Part shown: positions 7,953 through 17,237 of the stretch, piece after piece
How the letters are laid out: each line of letters starts with the position of its first letter
How positions within the stretch are numbered: position 1 is the first letter of the stretch
Assembly (NCBI RefSeq): GCF_023630175.1
Contig: NZ_JALLIN010000004.1
Coordinates: 146,225 to 210,224 of the forward strand
Direction: 5' to 3'
DNA length: 64,000 nucleotides
Origin: Streptomyces cellostaticus
GTDB lineage: Bacteria; Actinomycetota; Actinomycetes; Streptomycetales; Streptomycetaceae
Made by a program: the position numbers and the translations under genes
The notes under the pieces: model-generated
Told to the model about the DNA's origin: nothing
Database searches by the model: none
What the model saw: only the letters and a program-made list of their open reading frames with translations

Positions 7953-8375
7953 TCAGTCGTCACCCCAGCCGCGGAAGGCGCCCGAGTCGTCGGCCGCGTC
8001 GGCGAAGTCGGCGAAGTCCATGTTCGCGATGCTCAGGTTGGCGGAGACGTCCGGGTACCACCGGGCCGGGACCCGGCACGTCCGTCCGGGCTCGTCGTAG
8101 AGGTCGACGGCCAGGAGTGGGCACGAAGGGTCGGCCATGGTGGTCGCATCCGCGAGGAACAGGTAGGTGAGTCTGCCGTCCTCCGCGGTGGCGGCCTCCT
8201 CCTCGATCAGTGCCTGGACCGTCGCGCCGTCGAAGCGGGGATCGCTGACACAGGTGGCGTGCGGGGAGCCGTCTGCCGCGTCGATCGCCGCTTGGACCGC
8301 GGACCAGGCCGCGTCATCGCTGAAGTCGGTTCGCAGGATCGTCGAGGTCAGGTCCTTCGGCATGGGCAGGGGCAT
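7953..8375 (-). CDS. DUF6924 domain protein
   Basis: A protein of about 140 residues that I recognise as the DUF6924 type. It has PKDLTSTILRTDFSDDAAW at the N-terminus, a central FLADATTM block, and then LLAVDLYDEPGRTCRV and SANLSIANMDFADFADA near the end. Function is unknown. Members are common and often multicopy in streptomycetes, typically in accessory gene patches. Three in-frame ATGs (8384, 8375, 8363) are possible. 8375 was chosen for the AGGA about 8 nt upstream; this is a weak preference. Gene neighbours (SUKH protein, integrase relic) support an accessory role. Confidence 0.72.
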   Translation of the reverse strand: MPLPMPKDLTSTILRTDFSDDAAWSAVQAAIDAADGSPHATCVSDPRFDGATVQALIEEEAATAEDGRLTYLFLADATTMADPSCPLLAVDLYDEPGRTCRVPARWYPDVSANLSIANMDFADFADAADDSGAFRGWGDD

Positions 8376-8604
8376 GCCGACCATCCTGCCACCCCGGTAC
8401 CAGCGGTCGGAGCCGGGTCGCCTCGAGGGCACACGAGGCGCTCGCCGGCGACCGGCACCGACCGCCGGCGACGACCGAGCCGCGGGTCGCAGCATTGATC
8501 GATCACCCACCCGCAGCCCGTGGCCCCGGCCCGCCCCCCTCGGCCACGGAGCCGGCCCCCGCGCGCCCGGTCAGTGCCGGGCGCGCGGGCGGTCCTCCGC
8601 CCGC

Positions 8605-9189
8605 TCAGGACGCCGCGCGACCGCGGGCCAGTACGCGGGCCGTGTCGGTGACCCGGCGGCCCAGGTGTTCCGCCGTGGCGATGTCCGCCTTGTGCACGGC
8701 GTCCGGGCCCTCGTCCACGTTGGTCTGCGCGGCCGCGCCCGCGAAGACGCCGAGGCGGTTGAGGTCGTACTCGGAGCCCTCGCTGTTGTTCCAGCCCGGG
8801 TGCAGGCCCAGGTTGACCCAGTGCATGCCGTGCTGTCCGGCGAGGATCTGGAAGAACTGCAGCGTGTGCAGCTTGTCGCCGCTCTTGGAACCGGAGTTGG
8901 TGAAACCGGCCGCCAGCTTGTCCTTCCAGTCCTGCCCGAACCAGCGCTTGGAGGACGCCTCGGCGAAGACGTGGAAGGCACCGGAGGCGGTGCCCATGTA
9001 GGTGGGCGAGCCGAAGACGATCGCGTCGGAGCGGTCCAGCGTCTCCCACTGCTCGTCGGTGATCTCGTCGACCTTGATGAGATGGACCTCGGCACCCGCC
9101 TCCGCGGCACCGGCACGGACGGCCTCGGCGAGCACGGCGGTGTGGCCGTAGCCGGAGTGGTAGGCGATGGAGACAACGGGCGTGGTCAT
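8605..9189 (-). CDS. Flavodoxin-family NAD(P)H-dependent oxidoreductase (WrbA/FMN-reductase-like)
   Basis: The 194-residue soluble protein has a flavodoxin-like fold. The N-terminal phosphate-binding loop is SIAYHSGYGHTAVLAEAV, then SDAIVFGSPTYMGTASGAFHVF in the second FMN loop, then LAAGFTNSGSKSGDKLHTL. This pattern is typical of WrbA-like quinone or FMN reductases. The ATG at 9189 has AGGAG 6 nt upstream. It is divergently transcribed from an HxlR regulator gene; an inverted repeat sits between them. This is the classical arrangement for a quinone/aldehyde-responsive HxlR-controlled reductase. The exact substrate is unknown. Confidence 0.85.
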   Translation of the reverse strand: MTTPVVSIAYHSGYGHTAVLAEAVRAGAAEAGAEVHLIKVDEITDEQWETLDRSDAIVFGSPTYMGTASGAFHVFAEASSKRWFGQDWKDKLAAGFTNSGSKSGDKLHTLQFFQILAGQHGMHWVNLGLHPGWNNSEGSEYDLNRLGVFAGAAAQTNVDEGPDAVHKADIATAEHLGRRVTDTARVLARGRAAS

Positions 9190-9244
9190 ACGGACTCCTG
9201 AAATTCCTCGAAGGGGCAGCTCGCCGGGCGATGACAAAAGGAAA

Positions 9245-9265
9245 GCACTAACTTATGGTTAGTGC
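9245..9265. promoter_or_regulatory. Operator candidate in the divergent reductase/HxlR promoter
   Basis: GCACTAAC-TTATG-GTTAGTGC has 8-bp perfect arms. It is centred between the reductase start (9189) and the HxlR start (9305). The AT-rich core in this GC-rich region and its position fit a site for the HxlR dimer controlling both genes. Confidence 0.6.
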
Positions 9266-9304
9266 AACCTGGTGGGGTGCGCTGCGTTCACGTACGCTTG
9301 TGCT

Positions 9305-9703
9305 ATGAGTGCAGACCGGCGGCCCGTCATCGAGGACGATCTCGCGTTCAACGTGTTCGCCAAGGCGTGCCCCTCGCGCGGCACGCTCGAGCACGTCACG
9401 GGCCGCTGGGGCGGGCTGACGCTCGGCGCGCTGCAGGAGGGCTCGCTGCGCTTCAACGAGCTGCGCCGCCGGGTCGACGGAGTGAGCGAGAAGATGCTGT
9501 CCCAGACGCTGCACGCGCTGGAGCGCGACGGTCTGGTGCACCGCGAGGCCCAGCCGACCAACCCGCCGCGGGTGGACTACGAACTGACCCCGCTCGGCCA
9601 CCGGGTCGCGGAGCGGCTGCTGGCCCTCATCCACTGCGTGGAGGGCTCCATGGACGACGTGCTCGCCGCCCGCGCCGCCTACGACGCACGCCAGCCGTCG
9701 TAG
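9305..9703 (+). CDS. HxlR-family winged-helix transcriptional regulator
   Basis: A 132-residue DNA-binding protein. It carries the HxlR arrangement CPSRGTLEHVTGRWGGLTLGAL, RFNELRRRVDGVSEKMLSQTLHALERDGLVHR (recognition helix) and the wing VDYELTPLGHRV. The usual sensor Cys is in CPSRG, as in other HxlR/QorR-type proteins. TACGCT lies 6 nt before the ATG, so the transcript is probably leaderless. The divergent oxidoreductase and the shared palindrome indicate local and autoregulatory control. Confidence 0.9.
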   Translation: MSADRRPVIEDDLAFNVFAKACPSRGTLEHVTGRWGGLTLGALQEGSLRFNELRRRVDGVSEKMLSQTLHALERDGLVHREAQPTNPPRVDYELTPLGHRVAERLLALIHCVEGSMDDVLAARAAYDARQPS

Positions 9704-9733
9704 TGCCGCGTCAGTGGCCGGTACGGGTGCCGG

Positions 9734-10591
9734 CTACCGGCCGCGCGGGACCCGCTGGCACTTCGGGCAGAAGTAGCTGGACCGGTTCATCCACGGGCGC
9801 CGCCGCATGGGCGTGCCGCACCGCTTGCAGGGCAGGCCCTCACGGCCGTACGCGTCCAGGGACCGGTCGAAGTAGCCCGACTCGCCGTTCACGTTGACGT
9901 AGAGGCTGTCGAAGCTGGTGCCGCCGACGGCGAGGGCCGCGTTCATCACGTCCCGGACGTGGCCGAGGAGTTCGGTGGTGCACGGCCGGGTGAGGCCGGC
10001 CGTGGGGCGTTCGTAGTGGAGGCGGGAGCGCCACAGGGCCTCGTCCGCGTAGATGTTGCCGACCCCGCTGATCAGCGACTGGTCCAGCAGGGCCCGCTTG
10101 ATGGTGGTGCGCTTGCGACGCAGGGCCTGGTGGAAGGCCTCGTCGTCGAACAGCGGGTCGAGGGGGTCGCGGGCGATGTGCGCGATGACGTCGGGCAGGC
10201 CGTCGGGGGTGTTGTCGTGCAACGAGAGTCCGCCGAAGGTCCGCTGGTCCACGAAGCGCAGTTCGGTGCCGAGGGAGTCGGCGAACCGCACCCGGATGCG
10301 CAGGTGCTTCTCGTCCGCCGCCTCGTGCGGCTGCACCAGGAGCTGGCCGCTCATGCCGAGGTGGGCGAGGACGGACTGGTTGGTCTCCTCCAGCGGCAGC
10401 CACAGGTACTTGCCGCGCCGGCTGGGCGTGCCGATGTGGTGGCCCTTGAGCCGGTGCGCGAAGTCCTCGGCGCCCGCGACGTGCCGGCGCACGGCGCGGG
10501 GGTGCAGTACCTCGGCCTCGGCGACCGTGCGGTGGGCGACCCACCGCTCCAGACCGCGCCGGACGACCTCGACCTCGGGCAGCTCGGGCAT
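9734..10591 (-). CDS. mutM: Formamidopyrimidine-DNA glycosylase (Fpg/MutM)
   Basis: Base-excision repair enzyme that removes 8-oxoguanine and formamidopyrimidines and cleaves the strand. It has 285 residues. The N-terminus [15 protein letters not shown] provides the catalytic Pro and Glu. The SRRGKYLWL block contains the conserved Lys. The H2TH region ([20 protein letters not shown]) and a C-terminal zinc finger with CKRC and CPKC pairs complete the enzyme. It lies downstream of rnc on the same strand, the order conserved in actinobacteria. Confidence 0.96.
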   Translation of the reverse strand: MPELPEVEVVRRGLERWVAHRTVAEAEVLHPRAVRRHVAGAEDFAHRLKGHHIGTPSRRGKYLWLPLEETNQSVLAHLGMSGQLLVQPHEAADEKHLRIRVRFADSLGTELRFVDQRTFGGLSLHDNTPDGLPDVIAHIARDPLDPLFDDEAFHQALRRKRTTIKRALLDQSLISGVGNIYADEALWRSRLHYERPTAGLTRPCTTELLGHVRDVMNAALAVGGTSFDSLYVNVNGESGYFDRSLDAYGREGLPCKRCGTPMRRRPWMNRSSYFCPKCQRVPRGR

Positions 10592-10622
10592 CGTGACCCC
10601 CGTGGGAACCGTGGGATGAAGG

Positions 10623-10662
10623 CGAGCGCCCGCCCCATTGCGAACAGCGGGGCGGACGCTCG
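10623..10662 (-). terminator. Long stem-loop between rnc and mutM
   Basis: A 14-bp stem (CGAGCGCCCGCCCC / GGGGCGGACGCTCG, one mismatch) encloses a 12-nt loop in the 83-nt gap after the rnc stop. It could be a terminator or attenuator. It could also be a double-stranded processing site for RNase III, whose own mRNA this is. Confidence 0.5.
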
Positions 10663-10674
10663 GTGTTGCTCTCG

Positions 10675-11454
10675 TCAGGCGGGCGCGGACGACGTGTCGT
10701 CGTCCTGGACGGCCTTCTCGGCCGCCTTGGCGCGCTCGTCCGCGGCGGCCCGGATGGCCCGCCAGGCGGACTCGGCGGCCTGCTGCTCCGCCTCCTTCTT
10801 GCTGCGGCCGGTGCCGGTGCCGTACGAGACGCCTCCGACGCGGGCGGCAGCAGTGAAGGTCTTCTCGTGATCCGGGCCGGTCTCCGTGACCAGGTACTCG
10901 GGGACGCCGAGCCCTTCGGTCGCGGTCAGCTCCTGGAGACTGGTCTTCCAGTCCAGGCCGGCACCGAGGTTCGAGGACTTCTCGATCAGCGGGTCGAACA
11001 GGCGGTGCACCAGTTCGGAGGCCGCTTCGAGGCCCTGGTCGAGATAGACCGCGCCGATCACCGCTTCCAGGGTGTCGGCGAGGATGGACGCCTTGTCCCG
11101 GCCGCCCGTGCCCTCTTCACCACGGCCGAGCCGGATGAAGGCGCCCAGGTCGAGGCCGCGGCCCACCTCCGCCAGCGCACGCGAGTTGACCACCGCGGCC
11201 CGCAGTTTGGCCAGCTGGCCCTCGGGCAGGTCGGGGTGGGTGCGGTACAGCGTGTCCGTGACGACGAGGCCGAGGACGGAGTCCCCGAGGAACTCCAGCC
11301 GCTCGTTCGTCGGCAGACCGCCGTTCTCGTACGCGTAGGAACGGTGGGTCAGCGCTCGCACCAGAAGGGCGGACTCGAGCTTGTAGCCGAGCCGCCCTTC
11401 CAGAAGCGTGTGGGACGAGGCCTGGTTTTCCGCCGCCTTCTTGGGACTGGACAC
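10675..11454 (-). CDS. rnc: Ribonuclease III
   Basis: Double-strand-specific endoribonuclease. In S. coelicolor the orthologue (AbsB) globally affects antibiotic production. The 259-residue protein has the RNase III signature ERLEFLGDS at about 51-59. A second acidic site lies in [22 protein letters not shown], and the C-terminal double-stranded-RNA-binding domain has the [18 protein letters not shown] block. The GTG start at 11454 ([11 protein letters not shown]) has GAGAGG upstream. The sequence downstream reads as the streptomycete enzyme I remember. Order: rpmF, rnc, mutM. Confidence 0.96.
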   Translation of the reverse strand: MSSPKKAAENQASSHTLLEGRLGYKLESALLVRALTHRSYAYENGGLPTNERLEFLGDSVLGLVVTDTLYRTHPDLPEGQLAKLRAAVVNSRALAEVGRGLDLGAFIRLGRGEEGTGGRDKASILADTLEAVIGAVYLDQGLEAASELVHRLFDPLIEKSSNLGAGLDWKTSLQELTATEGLGVPEYLVTETGPDHEKTFTAAARVGGVSYGTGTGRSKKEAEQQAAESAWRAIRAAADERAKAAEKAVQDDDTSSAPA

Positions 11455-11474
11455 AGTGCCTCTCACCAGCCCGC

Positions 11475-11648
11475 TCAGACTTCGAGGACCTGGCGCTTGT
11501 TGTAGGTGCCGCAAGACGGGCACGCGATGTGCTGCTGCTTGGGCTCGTGGCAGCGCTCGCACGCAACCAGGGTGGGGACCGCAGCCTTCCACTGCGACCG
11601 GCGGTGGCGCGTGTTGCTGCGCGACATCTTCCGCTTCGGAACAGCCAC
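11475..11648 (-). CDS. rpmF: 50S ribosomal protein L32
   Basis: A basic 57-residue ribosomal protein ([17 protein letters not shown]) with a zinc ribbon formed by CERC (30-33) and CPSC (43-46), so this is the Zn-containing C+ paralogue type. The GTG start at 11648 is set by the family N-terminus and lies 2 nt past the DUF177 gene stop. The DUF177-rpmF pair is nearly universal in bacteria. rnc follows after 20 nt. Confidence 0.97.
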   Translation of the reverse strand: MAVPKRKMSRSNTRHRRSQWKAAVPTLVACERCHEPKQQHIACPSCGTYNKRQVLEV

Positions 11649-11650
11649 GG

Positions 11651-12295
11651 CTACTTCTCCTGCTTCTCGTCGACGCCCGCTTCGGCGCCGCTCATCTCGT
11701 CCTTCTCGCCGTCCTGCATGGTGCCGGCGAGTCCCTGCAATGCCGCCCAACGAATGTCGACGGCGTCGTGGTGGTGGTCCGGGTCGTCCGCGAGCCGCGC
11801 TCCACACTCGGAGCACAGGCCCGGGCAGTCGTCCTGGCACACCGGCTGCATCGGCAGTGCGAGCACCACCGCATCGCGCAGCAGAGGTTCGAGGTCGAAG
11901 AGTCCGTCCTCGAGGAAGAACCTGTCCTCGTCGTCCTCGACGTCGTCGCCCGGTTCCGCGATCACACGGCCCCGGTCGTCGGCGTCAGGGTACGAGAACA
12001 GCTCCTGGAAGTCCGCTTCGAGCTCCAGCCCGAGCGGCTCCAGACACCTTACGCACTCCCCCTCGGCCTGTGCACGGGCGGTGCCTGTGACGAGCACCCC
12101 TTCCATGACCGACTCGAGCCGGAGTTCGAGCTCCACCGGGGCGCCTTCCGGCACTCCGATGACTCCCTGCAGACCCAGGTCCCCGGGGGCGTCGATCGTG
12201 CGGTTCAGGCGCTGCAGCGCGCCAGGCCGCCGACCCAGCTCGTGCGTGTCGAACACGAGGGGGTTGCGGTGGTCGTGGCGGGCGTTGGAAGCCAT
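11651..12295 (-). CDS. DUF177 (YceD) family protein
   Basis: The 214-residue protein has the family's paired Cys motif. It shows [22 protein letters not shown] in the centre and [15 protein letters not shown] toward the C-terminus. Plant and bacterial YceD proteins are linked to 23S rRNA accumulation and ribosome biogenesis. The ATG at 12295 has AGCAGGA upstream. The stop lies immediately before rpmF. An acidic patch near residue 110-130 is typical. Confidence 0.9.
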   Translation of the reverse strand: MASNARHDHRNPLVFDTHELGRRPGALQRLNRTIDAPGDLGLQGVIGVPEGAPVELELRLESVMEGVLVTGTARAQAEGECVRCLEPLGLELEADFQELFSYPDADDRGRVIAEPGDDVEDDEDRFFLEDGLFDLEPLLRDAVVLALPMQPVCQDDCPGLCSECGARLADDPDHHHDAVDIRWAALQGLAGTMQDGEKDEMSGAEAGVDEKQEK

Positions 12296-12439
12296 TCCTG
12301 CTTTCGATCTTCGAACTCGGAGGGACGCCACCCGTCGGTGTTCCGGGCAGCGGTGATCGCGGACGTACACGCGACCGAAGAGCCAGGATACTGGACCTTT
12401 CGCTCAGGGCCCAATCCGGTGGTGGCTCCGGGGCACCGG

Positions 12440-13558
12440 CTACAGGCCGCGGCCCTGCTCGTACGCCCGTAGCTGCTCCGCGCTGATCATGCTGGTGTCG
12501 AAGAGACTGGTCTCCTCGAGGGCGTAGCCCTGCTGGTCCTGCGTCTGCTGGGGCTGCTGGGACCGGTGACCGTGCTGCGGGTCGTACGCGGCCTGCTGCG
12601 GGTCGTACGCGGCCTGCTGGGACTCGTAGGCGCCCTGATAGGCGTAGGGGTCGGCCTGCTGGTAGCCGTACGGGTCCTGCTGCGCGTAGTCGGGCTGCCG
12701 CGGGAAGTCCCCGTACGGGTCGGGCTGCTGACCGCCGGAAGCCGCCGGAGCGTAGCCGGGGGTGGGCGGATAGGCCGGCTGCGGCTCGTACGACGGCTGC
12801 GGTGGCTGCTGGGCCGGCGCGGGACGCTCGGCCGGGGTGTCGGCGAGAGCCGCGAGGTCGGCCAGGTAGTCGGCGTCGCTGGAGTGCTGGAAGGTCGTGG
12901 TGTCGTCGGCGAGGGCGCCGAGGTCGTCCGTGGCGATGCGGCCGTGCAGCTTCTGCCGGCCGCGGCCGACCGCGTCCAGGGTCTTGGCGAGGACCGCCTC
13001 GAAGGCGCCGAGCTTGACGTCGACGTACGCGTCGGCGTTGTGGCGCAGGGTCTCGGGGTCCTGGCTGCGCTCGGGCGCGTCCTCGTCCTCGTAGCCGTTC
13101 TCGTCCAGGCCGGGGCCGGTGCCGAGCAGCTTCTCCCGCCCGCGGCCGACCGAGCCGAGGGTCTTGGTGAGGACGACCTCGAAGTTGGCGAGCTTGGAGT
13201 CGACGTAGTCGTCGGCCTCGGCGCGGATCTCCTCGGCCTCCGTACGGGCCTCGGTGAGGATCCGGTCGGCCTCGGCCTGGGAGCGGCGGGCGACCTCGGT
13301 GTCGGAGATCAGCGAGCCGCGCTCGGCGTGGGCGCTCTCGATGATCCGCCCGGCCTCGACGCGGGCCTGCTCGACCATCTGCTCACGGTCGCCGATCAGC
13401 TCCTGGGCCTGCGCGAGCGAGCCGGGCAGTGCCTGGCGCACCTCGTCGAGGAGCGCGAGCAGCTCGGCGCGGTTGACCACGCACGAGGCCGACATCGGCA
13501 TGGACCGGGCGCCGGTGACCGCGGCGACGATCTCGTCGAGCTTCTTCTGGACGTCCAC
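12440..13558 (-). CDS. sepIVA: SepIVA-like DivIVA-domain coiled-coil cell-division protein
   Basis: The 372-residue protein is predicted coiled coil over about 35-115. A duplicated module comes next: YVDSKLANFEVVLTKTL-GSVGRGREKL at about 115-145 and YVDVKLGAFEAVLAKTL-DAVGRGRQKL at about 178-208. The C-terminal third is Gln/Tyr/Pro-rich with repeated YDPQQAA units. From memory, the mycobacterial orthologue at the same position (by rnc and DUF177) is SepIVA, a septation factor of about 245 aa; the long tail here is extra. The GTG start at 13558 has only a weak ribosome site. Confidence 0.82.
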   Translation of the reverse strand: MDVQKKLDEIVAAVTGARSMPMSASCVVNRAELLALLDEVRQALPGSLAQAQELIGDREQMVEQARVEAGRIIESAHAERGSLISDTEVARRSQAEADRILTEARTEAEEIRAEADDYVDSKLANFEVVLTKTLGSVGRGREKLLGTGPGLDENGYEDEDAPERSQDPETLRHNADAYVDVKLGAFEAVLAKTLDAVGRGRQKLHGRIATDDLGALADDTTTFQHSSDADYLADLAALADTPAERPAPAQQPPQPSYEPQPAYPPTPGYAPAASGGQQPDPYGDFPRQPDYAQQDPYGYQQADPYAYQGAYESQQAAYDPQQAAYDPQHGHRSQQPQQTQDQQGYALEETSLFDTSMISAEQLRAYEQGRGL

Positions 13559-13615
13559 CTGTGCTCGCCACTCTCTACTGCTGTGTTGGAGACGGACGGG
13601 ACGACTGTAGTCCCA

Positions 13616-14709
<1,094 letters not shown>

Positions 14710-14789
14710 GTGGGGTCCTTCTCCGTGGTCGGTGGTACGCCTCATTGTGGCCGGTCGCGCCCGCGCCGCGGTAGCCGCACACCGAGTAC

Positions 14790-14814
14790 GGCCCGCCGCC
14801 CCTCCGGGCGGGCC
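14790..14814 (-). terminator. GC-rich stem-loop after recG
   Basis: 8-bp perfect stem GGCCCGCC / GGCGGGCC with a 9-nt loop, 5 nt beyond the recG stop and 80 nt before rsmD. There is no T-tract, as usual for streptomycete terminators. Confidence 0.55.
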
Positions 14815-14818
14815 CGCG

Positions 14819-17035
14819 TCAGCCCTTCTCCAGGTACTGCTCCCGCTCCTCGTCCAGCAGCGCGTCCAGGGCGGTCCGCAGTCCGGGCAGGCCCTCCAGG
14901 TCCGGGTCGGCGGCCACCACCGCCGCCGCCTCCTGCCGGGCCTCGGTGATGAGTTCCTCGTCCTCGATGACCGCGAGGACGCGCAGGCTGGTGCGGGCGC
15001 CGGACTGGGCCTGGCCGAGGACGTCCCCCTCACGGCGCTGCTCCAGGTCGATGCGGGAGAGCTCGAAACCGTCGAGGGTTCCGGCGACGGCGTTCAGGCG
15101 CTGCCGGGCGGTGCCGGCCTCGGGTGTCTCGGTGACCAGGAGGCAGAGGCCGGGGGCCGAGCCGCGACCCACCCGGCCGCGGAGCTGGTGGAGCTGGGAG
15201 ACGCCGAAGCGGTCGGCGTCCATGATCACCATCGCGGTGGCGTTGGGCACGTTGACGCCGACCTCGATGACCGTGGTGGCGACCAGGACGTCCGCCTCGC
15301 CGGCCGCGAAGCGGCGCATGACGGCGTCCTTGTCGTCCGGGTGCATCCGGCCGTGCAGCACCTCGACCCGCAGGCCCTGGAGCGGGCCGCGGGCGAGCTG
15401 GTCGGCCACCTCGAGCACCGCGAGCGGCGGCCGCTTCTCGGCCTCGTCCCCGGCGGACCTCTTCGCGCTCTTCCCGGGGCCGTCCTCCTCGTCGCCGATC
15501 CGCGGGCAGACCACGTAGGCCTGGTGGCCGTTCTCCACCTCCTCGCGGACCCGCTCCCAGGCACGGGCGAGGAAGTGCGGCTTGTCGGCGGCCGGCACGA
15601 CGTGGCTGGCGATCGGCGAGCGGCCGGCCGGGAGCTGGTCGAGGACGGAGGTCTCCAGGTCGCCGAAGACGGTCATGGCGACCGTGCGCGGGATGGGCGT
15701 CGCCGTCATGACCAGCAGGTGCGGGGGCTGCTTGCCCTTGCCGCGCAGGGCGTCGCGCTGCTCGACACCGAAGCGGTGCTGTTCGTCCACGACCACCAGA
15801 CCGAGGTCGTGGAACCGGACCTTGTCCTCGATCAGGGCGTGCGTGCCGATGACCAGGCCGGCCTCGCCGGTGACCAGGTCCAGCAGGGCCTGGCGGCGGG
15901 CGGCCGCGCCCATCGAGCCGGTGAGCAGCACCACCTTGGTGGCATGCTCGGCGCCGCCCAGCGTGCCTCCCTCGGCCAGCTCGCCCATCATCTCGGTGAC
16001 GGAGCGGTGGTGCTGCTGGGCGAGGACCTCGGTGGGCGCGAGCATCGCGGCCTGGCCGCCCGCGTCGACCACGGCGAGCATGGCGCGCAGCGCGACCAGG
16101 GTCTTGCCGGAGCCGACCTCGCCCTGCAGGAGGCGGTGCATCGGGTGTTCGGTGGCGAGGTCGTCGAAGATCTCCTCGGAGACCTTGCGCTGGCCCTCGG
16201 TGAGCGTGAACGGCAGGCGGTCGTCGAAGGCCGCCAGGAGGCCGTCGGACCCGGGTCTGCGGGCGACCGCCGGGAGCTGGGCGTCGGCGTGGCGGCGGCG
16301 GGCGAGGGCGACCTGGAGGACGAAGGCCTCGTCCCACTTCAGGCGGGCCCGGGCGTCGGCGATGTCGGCCGGGGTGTGCGGGCGGTGGATCTTGAGCAGG
16401 GCCTCCGGGAGGGTGACCAGGCCGCGGCCCTGCTGGAGGGAGGGCGGCAGGGGATCGACGGCTTCCCGGGCGCTGGGCAGCACCGTCTGGACCGCCTTGC
16501 CGATCTTCCAGGACTCCAGTCTGGCGGTGGCGGGATAGATCGGGATCAGGGCGCCGGCCCAGCTCTCCACGGTCTCCTCGCCGTCGCCGCGCAGCAGTTC
16601 GTAGGCCGGGTGGGCGAGCTGGAGACGGCGGTTGAAGACGGAGACCTTGCCGGCGAACATCGCGCGCGTGCCCGGCAGCAGTTCCTTGTGGGGCTTGTGC
16701 ACACCGTTGCCGAAGAAGACGAGCTGGAGCCGTCCGCTGCCGTCGGTGATGGTGACCTCCAGGCGCTGCCCCTTGCCGCGCGGGGCACGGGACGAGGCGA
16801 AGCTGTGCAGGCGGGCGTCGGCGACCTGGGCGACCACCGTGACATGCTCGTCCATCGGGAGCTCGGCCAGCGGGGTGAGCCGGCCGCGCTCCTCGTATCT
16901 GCGCGGATAGTGGTGCAGGAGGTCGCCGACGCAGACCAGGCCGAGGTGCTCGGCCATCACCTTCGCGGTGGCGGGGCCGAGCACTGACTTCAGGGGCTGC
17001 TTCAGTGGTTCTTCCAGTGCGGGCACGAGATCCAT
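14819..17035 (-). CDS. recG: ATP-dependent DNA helicase RecG
   Basis: Fork-reversal helicase acting in replication restart and recombination. It has 738 residues. The N-terminal wedge/OB domain (HHYPRRYEERGR) is followed by the helicase core: Walker A GEVGSGKT, DEAH-type VVDEQHRFGV, motif III MTATPIPRT, motif V-VI QLRGRVGRG, and the C-terminal TRCF-like segment. The ATG at 17035 was chosen from the family N-terminus (MDLVPALEEPL). From memory, streptomycete recG is normally preceded by a DAK-domain phosphatase gene and rpmB. Here an unrelated divergent gene lies upstream instead. Confidence 0.97.
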   Translation of the reverse strand: MDLVPALEEPLKQPLKSVLGPATAKVMAEHLGLVCVGDLLHHYPRRYEERGRLTPLAELPMDEHVTVVAQVADARLHSFASSRAPRGKGQRLEVTITDGSGRLQLVFFGNGVHKPHKELLPGTRAMFAGKVSVFNRRLQLAHPAYELLRGDGEETVESWAGALIPIYPATARLESWKIGKAVQTVLPSAREAVDPLPPSLQQGRGLVTLPEALLKIHRPHTPADIADARARLKWDEAFVLQVALARRRHADAQLPAVARRPGSDGLLAAFDDRLPFTLTEGQRKVSEEIFDDLATEHPMHRLLQGEVGSGKTLVALRAMLAVVDAGGQAAMLAPTEVLAQQHHRSVTEMMGELAEGGTLGGAEHATKVVLLTGSMGAAARRQALLDLVTGEAGLVIGTHALIEDKVRFHDLGLVVVDEQHRFGVEQRDALRGKGKQPPHLLVMTATPIPRTVAMTVFGDLETSVLDQLPAGRSPIASHVVPAADKPHFLARAWERVREEVENGHQAYVVCPRIGDEEDGPGKSAKRSAGDEAEKRPPLAVLEVADQLARGPLQGLRVEVLHGRMHPDDKDAVMRRFAAGEADVLVATTVIEVGVNVPNATAMVIMDADRFGVSQLHQLRGRVGRGSAPGLCLLVTETPEAGTARQRLNAVAGTLDGFELSRIDLEQRREGDVLGQAQSGARTSLRVLAVIEDEELITEARQEAAAVVAADPDLEGLPGLRTALDALLDEEREQYLEKG

Positions 17036-17237
17036 TGCACACCACCGCACCGACAATGCCGTAGAGGCCGCCCGGCGGCTTCGGCCCCGCGGACCGTACA
17101 GGTTCGGGAAACCGCTGGTCAGGTAGCCCGCTCCGGCCCTAGGATGGCGCGCTCCGGCCATCCCCCGCGGTCACCGCCCCACCCGGGACCGCCCGACCCC
17201 GCGCCGAACGCACGCTCCCCCCGCCGGCGCTGCGACG

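Noticed and set aside
12575..12625. CRISPR-like short repeats
   Set aside because: The repeats encode the YDPQQAA units of the SepIVA-like protein tail; they are adjacent coding repeats without spacers.
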